A stretch of 15,906 nucleotides of DNA from Promethearchaeia archaeon (GTDB taxonomy: Archaea; Asgardarchaeota; Lokiarchaeia; Sigyniarchaeales; SOKP01). Below are positions 9,801 to 15,285 of this stretch, piece after piece (positions within the stretch are counted from its first letter, which is position 1; each line of letters begins with the position of its first letter). The notes beneath the pieces are model-generated. The model saw only the letters and a list, made by a program, of their open reading frames with translations. It ran no database searches and was not told the origin of the DNA. The translations under genes and the position numbers were made by a program. The stretch is from NCBI GenBank assembly GCA_029856445.1, contig JAHQWY010000046.1, positions 1 to 15,906 of the forward strand. Reading direction: 5' to 3'.

Positions 9801-10807
9801 CATAAATCAAATTTCCATTGATTTGTACCTGTCTTTGATATCCCTTCAGACATACCTTCATATTGAATCACCAAGTTAGTATAATGGGAATCATTTAATA
9901 AAGTAAATGAACCTAAAACTTCAATAAATTGCTCTAATTCCTCTGTAGAGACCGTAGAATTAATAATATCACCATAATTTTCAATTATAGTATTAAGTTG
10001 ATCAACAAGTTCTTCAGTTTCCAATTGCTCTAAGAATGACAAGTCAAGTGTATTAATATTAAAATCTAATTGGGTTGTAGTAATCTCGTAATCTCCTTCA
10101 AAAAAATCTAAAGAATTTAATATTATAAATGTAGTTGAGAAATGATGATTATTTAGATACATATCACTGGTTAAACGGGAAATATCTAATGCTTTCCAAT
10201 ATCCGTCCATTGGAAGGTTGGTTGTAAGCTCATTTAGGAGGATTTTCCAATCAGGATAATCGCCAACAAAAGGGAAAAAGTTATACTCTTCCACATCGAC
10301 AAGAATAAGGTCAATTTGAAATTTTCGTTTAATGATCTCAAGTGCTCTTTCTGCTCTTGAATTCGCATCGCTCGGAGATACTTCCTTATCATAATACAAA
10401 AAGCCTATAAATCTATTGAAACCCGAAGCAAATTGATCTGCAATTAAACTTTCTGTTAGCGGAATTGGAAATATATCTGGATTAATGGTATTTGAAGCAC
10501 TAATTAATATGTTGCATTTATAGAAAGCAGGATCATTTATATCAAATTGAGTAAATATATTTGTATCATTTGTAAATAGAGATTGTTTTATTATAGATTT
10601 ATTACCCGCAACGAAAGCTTTGATCTGTTCAGCATAAAGATCTGTCCCAGCGATATCAGAAACTCTAATATTCCCTAATTCCTCATTCTCTATTTCAAAT
10701 TCTTCAAAACTGAAATTTTGGTAATTTTTATGAAGATTTAGATAAAGGGGAGAGATTAAGGTAATGATAATAATAACAAACCTAATTGTTGATCTTGTTT
10801 TTTTCAT
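6896..10807 (-). CDS. Large single-pass surface protein with C-terminal CARDB/COG1361-like modules, function unknown
   Basis: I do not recognise this 1303-residue protein as a named family. A signal or anchor helix lies at 8-24. Residues about 45-240 look like a mixed alpha/beta globular domain (segments FIGFLYYD and IDLILVDVEEYN). Residues about 250-650 are rich in helix-forming and acidic sequence, and 650-860 are beta-rich. At about 880-975, 985-1095 and 1110-1215 there are three CARDB/DUF11-like beta modules; the clearest signs are the VKNTGTISVGDI and LKNIGSDIAENI patterns, each followed by a glycine-, proline- or asparagine-containing turn. A transmembrane helix at about 1231-1253 is followed by a basic cytosolic tail of about 50 residues, so the bulk is extracellular. 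About 25 N-x-S/T sequons fit a glycosylated surface protein. The gene lies 15 bases after the first permease and 11 bases before the protease. It could be a receptor, a substrate-binding partner of the permeases, or a target or adaptor of the protease. No catalytic motif is visible. Confidence 0.82.
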   Translation of the reverse strand: MKKTRSTIRFVIIIITLISPLYLNLHKNYQNFSFEEFEIENEELGNIRVSDIAGTDLYAEQIKAFVAGNKSIIKQSLFTNDTNIFTQFDINDPAFYKCNILISASNTINPDIFPIPLTESLIADQFASGFNRFIGFLYYDKEVSPSDANSRAERALEIIKRKFQIDLILVDVEEYNFFPFVGDYPDWKILLNELTTNLPMDGYWKALDISRLTSDMYLNNHHFSTTFIILNSLDFFEGDYEITTTQLDFNINTLDLSFLEQLETEELVDQLNTIIENYGDIINSTVSTEELEQFIEVLGSFTLLNDSHYTNLVIQYEGMSEGISKTGTNQWKFDLWKSMGYEGEPLAPSEKIYIALIGALLTDIEINILCTEIIDTTQVNFEFYDYLLEQIGLIFYLTGIEFDVQALEEYSFELFWVNEEGFKRSFVKPVNLNEPSDIVNLFQQLGFKGFSFIPTGIVNPIENFIVTYNISNSEPNLLLKKELIGKNASFGAFRDFSYNISAENVGINAAWGISTPIPLDLNDFLLLLTFGSQTLADQIKNTIWDVVRIEYPNQYDSLEDFFNFDEDPLIFYFDSLGTGIYDAFFPDFLNFSNLWPFNDAMDYVIDVIEIGYPQLINTLALLGWTTDEIKDLFTNENSVWNDENWRLEPREIISYEIQDISIINIDSFSPFYSNNFTTDTDPQTPELIYGSSIDGTLPEMALSNDNESWIIESEGIFLQQRIEANFIFRNDTYVDFNKNSLEKVSIIINFSTSDNLDDLTFEIYNFDDEIFQDMNVYLDSIDNNSWTFSFTNNNNSLDWLFYPLEIENHTMLFKIRGINSENFTISINDLDMEFSTRDININEDTGSRVIFGSATGNVQFERRSNSIALSTFNMASIIATSQVNNYSVREGDVNTYILHLKNIGSDIAENISISLDIPGIIKNSNEFSLENSNLTYTFSKLAPNEEKTLNFSFYVPNTRLISDISIVYNNPKNVQGGNSSKIVSLTNEVYLSAPLDYEDKFPFVRLIRILSFMSDIDTDPSMFNLTYFLISNNPLGINIPDLKISIIDQIGDLERVDSNELYFENISSFEIITFNITLNKVGWKSYYYPPINYLESSEDKTIQIVRSASSILGVINFTLSKYVSKEQIKIGNEITVFIEVKNTGTISVGDIVINDVISFSQSEFSLIKGKLVNSITNLGPGEVITINYTIKAKKQGYINLNPAYINFYYLHKLVETSNVVLIKIIKSQFDQLLYVLIPGIAGICILLTYFLQISKYNKKKNKLKRIEKSLFEMSSRESILNVESTLRARLRTLSKLAKEKSEE

Positions 10808-10818
10808 TTCATTTTTTG

Positions 10819-10824
10819 CCTCCT
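10819..10824 (-). promoter_or_regulatory. Shine-Dalgarno site AGGAGG for the 1303-residue surface protein
   Basis: AGGAGG on the minus strand overlaps the TAG stop of the upstream permease. It lies 11 bases before the real ATG at 10807, but only 6 bases before an out-of-frame ATG at 10812 that encodes Met-Lys-stop. The TGA of that mini-frame overlaps the real start as ATGA. This is the only clear Shine-Dalgarno match among the five visible starts, and the arrangement suggests translational coupling with the permease. Confidence 0.6.
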
Positions 10825-13819
10825 ACATTGTCTCCCTATAAATATCAACAATTTTCATTTTTCGAGCTTTACGCAAAAGAATTTTCATACCAATTAAAAT
10901 TAAAATAACTGATAATGAATAAATCAAACCAATATTGAACCATGGTACAAAAATTACATCTGGCATACCAGTTAATACACTTAAATTAGAAGTAACTATC
11001 CAAGCAGAAAGCCAACCAACAATAATTCCTATCGTTCCACTACTTATCATAATTATCAGGGATTCAATGATAAACAATCGATTAATCTCTCTTCCCTTCA
11101 AACCAAGTGTTCTAACAATTCCAATTTCCTTCTTTCGTTCTATTATTGTTGAGTAAGATGAAGAAAGTAGCCCAAAAATACAAATAAATACAGTTGTTAA
11201 TGCTATTAAAGTAAATAACGTGTCTAACACAAAAAATGCAGATTGCTGCTGGGTAATTAATCTTTCTAGATTATACAAGTTATAATTATAATCAGTTCTA
11301 TAAAACTCATTAATAATATTTTCAATATTATAAGCAGAAGTTATTTTGTCTTCTCGCAATTTAATGAATATCCTATCAACATAGGGTACAAGAGGAACAT
11401 CCATTATTTTTAAATAGGTATCTTGGGATATTAAAACTCCTCCTCTTTCCGCTTGCATCCTTGAAGCACCAAATTCAGCGAGAAATCCTGGCATACTTTT
11501 TGCAGTTCCAACTAGCTTAAATTTATAAACTTCTAATTCATCTCCTCTATGTATTGAAGTTCTAATGGAATCACCTACTCTCAAATTAAGATCTACTGCA
11601 ATAGATTCAGAAATTATACATGTATAATCATCATCATAATTGAATAGATTGTTAAATGCATTTTCTACACCTCCTGAAGTCATTTCTATATATTTCTTCT
11701 TTACGGTATACAAATACTCTTGATCAATTCCAATTAAGGTTACCTTTTGAGTATTCAATCCAGTATAATCTCCTATTTCAACACTAAACTCTTTATCTGC
11801 TTCAGAATAGATTTGAGTTATTTGATAAGGTTTTGCTATTACTGATGATACTTTCTCAATCCCATTAATAGAAAGTAATTCTTCTTCAAGGTCTATTGTT
11901 ATAATTTTATTTATGTTAATAGATGCTTGTTGGATATTACAATCTTGGATTGTTAGCGTTCCATCAGAAGTTGGAAAAAAAGGACCACCTCCACCATAAT
12001 CTCCACTAAAAAATTCTTCTGGTTCTTCCCACCCAGAAGTTTCAATAACTATATCTGATCCATATTCCAATTGAGTCATTGCAGTGGATTGTGCTGATAA
12101 TGTGTTGATTATAGTAGAAGTAAAAATTACGAATGAAAAGGACAATGCAAATATCATTACAGTACTTGAATTTCTTCTCTGGTATCGAAATACAAAGATT
12201 TTGATTACATTATGCAGACGTCTAGCAAGTGGTCTGAATAATTCTATTACAAACCTTAACGCTAGAGGTATGAGACCTAAACCAGCTAACGTTAAACCAA
12301 TATTAAATATCAGTAAGATTGCTATAAGTACACCAGCAAATAATGTTGAATCATTAGAAATTAAAATTCTAGGAATAATGTAAAAAATAAAACCCCCATT
12401 AAAAGCTAAAATAACACCTACTAGGATTATTTTATAATTAACTGTAGATTTCTTTTGAAGTCGATACAATGTATCCTCATGACGATATGGATGTATGGAT
12501 TCAATTAATTGAAGACGCATCACTTTTATAGCAGGTGCTATACTAACAATCATCCCAACACCAATCCCCATAATATAGGATATTAAAATTGACCATAAAC
12601 TAAAAGAAAAACTCAATTTTGTGAAACCTATCATAGACTCTGCTATTACTCTATTCGCAAATGGTATTATAATAAACCTAGTTACTAGATTTGCCGTAAT
12701 AATCCCCGATATTGCCCCTAAATTGCATAACAAAAATCCTTGCATTAACACTATGGCAAGATTATGCCTTTTATTTGCACCTAAAGTTCTAAAAATTCCA
12801 AATTCTCTGATTCTTTCTTCTACTGAAGTCTTTAATACCCCATTAATTAAAACTCCAGAAATAAGCATGGCGATAATTGATACAAAAATGAAAACGATAA
12901 CAATTAGTATTGTTACAAATTCAGCATTACCTAATACTCTTAATTTCGGTAAGTCAATATTATATTCCCTTATTCCAATTGCTAATTGAATATTACTTGC
13001 AATGTTTTTTACCTTAACCTTAGTTCCTTCCAAGTTCCTAATATCATAAATACTGTTGCTTTCTTTTAGGGTGAGAATTAATTCACTGCACCTTCCATTA
13101 AACTCTTCACCCCCAAAATATTCATATATTGTATTTATATCGACAACAATAAGATGTCTATCTCGATACTCATTAGGCCACTTCAAATTGAAATCAAAAA
13201 TCGCGTCAATAGTTAAATTTTTAGTTACCATATAGGTAATATTTCCATGCATTAATCGCATGTTGATTTCAACGATATCATTTTCTGAATACCTAATTAT
13301 ATCATTAAAACCATAGTAAATTGCACAATGATTTATGGGTAGTTCATCCAGGTTCATTACTCTGTTGGTATCAGGATTAACAAATGAACCAAATCCTATT
13401 TCTTTTTCAAAAGTAAGGTTTATTGCTGATATTACACACCACTCATCCTCATCAGTTAACTCTGTAGTGTTAAATCCTTTTGAAACCTTTAAAGTTCCAG
13501 ATAATACCATTCTTGGAATAAAGCTATCAATTACATTTGTAGTGTTTTTAATTGTATTTATTAGTGGTTCAAACTCAAAATAGGAGGATCGGTTCTCTGG
13601 TTCTCCAGTATAATGTCTTATTGATATTATAGCATCTTGATTCCCTGCCTCAATAGTTAGATAATCTACATAACTAGAAGATATAGAATCATTTAAAAAA
13701 AGTACCACTGTAAGCAAACCTATCGATATAAGCATTCCGATTATAGCTAGTAGAGATCTTATCTTCTGTTTTTTTAAATCCAAAAATGCATATTTTAAAA
13801 CTAATTTAAAATGCGTCAT
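10823..13819 (-). CDS. FtsX/MacB-type ABC transporter permease, first copy (full length)
   Basis: This 998-residue integral membrane protein is a tandem duplication of the FtsX/MacB permease unit. I count ten likely membrane helices, near 22-42, 301-322, 355-383, 404-430, 461-483, 493-520, 552-573, 862-887, 915-942 and 958-982. The two large extracellular domains are about 43-300 and 574-860. Each FtsX core has the cytosolic coupling segment expected to dock on the ATPase: SVEERIREFGIFRTLGA at 332-348 and ERKKEIGIVRTLG at 894-906. The second ectodomain begins with an acidic, glycine-rich loop (about 596-618, including GDYGGGG) with no evident match in the visible part of the paralogue at 1-2018. 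The start at 13819 is 49 bases after the ATPase stop and gives the usual short cytosolic N-terminus before helix 1; no Shine-Dalgarno match precedes it. Family knowledge gives two possible roles: export or extraction of lipids or peptides, or mechanical control of an extracytoplasmic partner. The neighbours favour the second, but this is inference. Confidence 0.94.
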   Translation of the reverse strand: MTHFKLVLKYAFLDLKKQKIRSLLAIIGMLISIGLLTVVLFLNDSISSSYVDYLTIEAGNQDAIISIRHYTGEPENRSSYFEFEPLINTIKNTTNVIDSFIPRMVLSGTLKVSKGFNTTELTDEDEWCVISAINLTFEKEIGFGSFVNPDTNRVMNLDELPINHCAIYYGFNDIIRYSENDIVEINMRLMHGNITYMVTKNLTIDAIFDFNLKWPNEYRDRHLIVVDINTIYEYFGGEEFNGRCSELILTLKESNSIYDIRNLEGTKVKVKNIASNIQLAIGIREYNIDLPKLRVLGNAEFVTILIVIVFIFVSIIAMLISGVLINGVLKTSVEERIREFGIFRTLGANKRHNLAIVLMQGFLLCNLGAISGIITANLVTRFIIIPFANRVIAESMIGFTKLSFSFSLWSILISYIMGIGVGMIVSIAPAIKVMRLQLIESIHPYRHEDTLYRLQKKSTVNYKIILVGVILAFNGGFIFYIIPRILISNDSTLFAGVLIAILLIFNIGLTLAGLGLIPLALRFVIELFRPLARRLHNVIKIFVFRYQRRNSSTVMIFALSFSFVIFTSTIINTLSAQSTAMTQLEYGSDIVIETSGWEEPEEFFSGDYGGGGPFFPTSDGTLTIQDCNIQQASININKIITIDLEEELLSINGIEKVSSVIAKPYQITQIYSEADKEFSVEIGDYTGLNTQKVTLIGIDQEYLYTVKKKYIEMTSGGVENAFNNLFNYDDDYTCIISESIAVDLNLRVGDSIRTSIHRGDELEVYKFKLVGTAKSMPGFLAEFGASRMQAERGGVLISQDTYLKIMDVPLVPYVDRIFIKLREDKITSAYNIENIINEFYRTDYNYNLYNLERLITQQQSAFFVLDTLFTLIALTTVFICIFGLLSSSYSTIIERKKEIGIVRTLGLKGREINRLFIIESLIIMISSGTIGIIVGWLSAWIVTSNLSVLTGMPDVIFVPWFNIGLIYSLSVILILIGMKILLRKARKMKIVDIYRETM

Positions 13820-13868
13820 AGGATACTTTTTTATTTAAGATTTTATTTGAAAAATTTATTCTTACCCT

Positions 13869-15047
13869 TTACTGTAATATTAATAATTCTCCATCAATCT
13901 TAGCAACAAGATTGTTCTCTTCTATCATTTCTTGTAATATATCCTCAAAATGTTGTGGTAAATTCATAATAATGGAGCTTGGTATACTACTTTTAATTTC
14001 CATGACTTTTATTTTAGTTTTACCTTGGTTTGCAAAGAGAAATTGAAATATTTTGCTTTTACACTTCTCTTTATTAATCTCGGTTTCTTGTTTCCTTTTT
14101 AATTCCATTATACTAGTCTCTTTCATTCCACCAATTTCACCCTCTGTCGTCAATTTCCCATCTCTCATATGAAGTACTTTATTTGCAAACTCAGAAACAG
14201 CTGCATCATGACTTACCGCTACAAATGTAGCCCCTCTTTTATTTAAATCCCTGAGAAGATTCAGGATCATTATTCCTGTCTTACTATCGAGATCTCCAGT
14301 GACCTCATCAAGGATTACAACACCTGGATCATTAGCAAAAGCTCTTGCTATCGCAACTCTCTGTTGTTCCCCACCACTCAGCTCTGAGGGAGTATGGTGT
14401 GCTCTTTCATCCAAACCTACTAATCTTAAGAGATCCATAGCTCTTTTTCTTTTTCCTCGACGACTTAAATTACCCGAAAAATGAAGAGGAACCATTACGT
14501 TCTCTAGAGCCGTCATTTGGGGTAGAAGGTTATAGAATTGAAACACAAATCCGATACGTTCTCTACGGATCTCTGCTAAATCATTGTCATTAAGCATTGA
14601 AATGTTACGACCTTCTAGAAAGATTTTTCCACGAGTTGGAGTATCTAGACCTCCAATTAAATTTAGAAGAGTCGTTTTACCACTCCCACTCGGCCCCATT
14701 ATATCAACGAAATCTCCTGTATCAATCGTCAAATCCACTCCTCTTAATGCAGCTACAGCAGTAGTTCCTAATAAATACGTTTTATGTAGGTTCTCGACAA
14801 CAATTAAGTGCTCATAATCTTTTCCAGGGACTTTATCCTCCTTTGCTTCCCTTTTCATCTTTTTTTTTTCAATCCGAGACTGAGATATAATATTAAATTT
14901 CTCTTTCTTAATTTCCTCCCTCTCCTGTTTTTGTTTCCATTTTGTAAACTGTTTTGAAACTTCACCCTTCCAAATAGCTAACTTTCCAGTTTCTTCTTCG
15001 TATTTTTCCATTAAAGGAGTTTTCTTTATAAGTGGAGTTTTAGGCAT
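13869..15047 (-). CDS. ABC transporter ATPase, LolD/MacB/FtsE type, with N- and C-terminal extensions
   Basis: This 392-residue cytosolic ATPase should power the FtsX-type permeases of the same operon. The nucleotide-binding domain spans about 80-305: A-loop Tyr91, Walker A GPSGSGKT (118-125), Q-loop Gln170, signature LSGGEQQR (223-230), Walker B VVILDE (243-248), D-loop GDLD (251-254) and H-loop His280. This matches the MacB/LolD/FtsE group, where one ATPase dimer serves FtsX-fold permeases. Two features are unusual. Residues 1-78 form a highly charged, Lys/Glu-rich extension that is absent from typical LolD proteins of about 230 residues. Residues about 327-392 form a helix-helix-strand segment ending KIDGELLILQ that resembles a small winged-helix domain; this is pattern-based only. 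After the Walker B Asp-Glu the common Pro is Val (DEVTG). Start: ATG at 15047 is the first codon of the charged segment. Upstream is the 238-base gap, which suggests this is the first gene of the operon. Confidence 0.95.
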   Translation of the reverse strand: MPKTPLIKKTPLMEKYEEETGKLAIWKGEVSKQFTKWKQKQEREEIKKEKFNIISQSRIEKKKMKREAKEDKVPGKDYEHLIVVENLHKTYLLGTTAVAALRGVDLTIDTGDFVDIMGPSGSGKTTLLNLIGGLDTPTRGKIFLEGRNISMLNDNDLAEIRRERIGFVFQFYNLLPQMTALENVMVPLHFSGNLSRRGKRKRAMDLLRLVGLDERAHHTPSELSGGEQQRVAIARAFANDPGVVILDEVTGDLDSKTGIMILNLLRDLNKRGATFVAVSHDAAVSEFANKVLHMRDGKLTTEGEIGGMKETSIMELKRKQETEINKEKCKSKIFQFLFANQGKTKIKVMEIKSSIPSSIIMNLPQHFEDILQEMIEENNLVAKIDGELLILQ

Positions 15048-15062
15048 ATAAAATCTGCTCTT

Positions 15063-15077
15063 CTTTATTTTAAATTT
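15063..15077 (-). promoter_or_regulatory. Possible archaeal TATA-like element close to the ATPase start
   Basis: On the minus strand the sequence reads AAATTTAAAATAAAG, and its TTTAAAAT core lies about 20-27 bases before the ATG at 15047. This distance would suit a leaderless or nearly leaderless transcript, which is common in archaea. A+T-rich background makes chance matches frequent. Confidence 0.28.
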
Positions 15078-15139
15078 ATCATTTAATAACGCCTATTAGA
15101 TTATTAAGGTGTATTTTAACTTTATTATATCATAGTGCG

Positions 15140-15154
15140 AAAATAAACTTTTTC
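15140..15154 (-). promoter_or_regulatory. Possible BRE/TATA-like element, alternative promoter of the ABC operon
   Basis: On the minus strand a purine-rich GAAAAAG (BRE-like) runs straight into TTTATTTT (TATA-like). A transcript started about 25 bases downstream would have a leader of roughly 70 bases before the ATPase. The match is by eye and weak. Confidence 0.25.
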
Positions 15155-15212
15155 AGATTATCATTCTACTACGGATTTGTGAATTTAATACTTTTTTTAA
15201 AAGTTAGGGTTC

Positions 15213-15260
15213 TATTTCAGTAGAATATTCAAAAATCTAATTGAAATCTTTACTGAAATA
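15213..15260 (-). repeat. Imperfect inverted repeat / RNA hairpin downstream of RNase III
   Basis: A perfect 10-base inverted repeat, TATTTCAGTA at 15213-15222 and TACTGAAATA at 15251-15260, brackets a further 5-base pair of arms (TTCAA at 15228-15232 and TTGAA at 15241-15245). In between are a possible G-U and an A-T pair and a three-base mismatch. The apical loop is 8 bases (15233-15240). In RNA this makes an extended stem starting 25 bases after the RNase III stop. It could be a 3'-end or processing element for RNase III mRNA, or a DNA operator for the ABC operon. No strong U-run follows it, so it is not a classical intrinsic terminator. Confidence 0.55.
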
Positions 15261-15285
15261 TAATATCGGGAAGTTGTACTGTTTT

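Larger units (their letters stand above)
15048..15285. other. Intergenic region between RNase III and the ABC operon
   Basis: This 238-base stretch has no credible gene on either strand. It is extremely A+T-rich and has in-frame stops throughout. It holds the hairpin at 15213-15260 and two weak promoter-like elements, each listed separately. It probably contains the 3' end of the RNase III transcript and the promoter of the five-gene operon. Confidence 0.7.

Noticed and set aside
12084..12989. Two plus-strand open frames of about 100-120 codons
   Set aside because: Both are antisense to membrane helices of the first permease; A+T-rich hydrophobic coding sequence often leaves such frames open.
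14299..14817. Plus-strand open frames opposite the ABC ATPase
   Set aside because: They are antisense to the conserved Walker A and signature motif region, which explains their openness.
15180..15212. Intrinsic terminator after the RNase III hairpin
   Set aside because: On the transcribed strand the hairpin is followed by mixed sequence and an A-run, with only a four-base U-run.
15048..15285. tRNA, small RNA gene or CRISPR repeat in the largest gap
   Set aside because: No cloverleaf-like arms, conserved tRNA T-loop sequence or regularly spaced repeats are visible.
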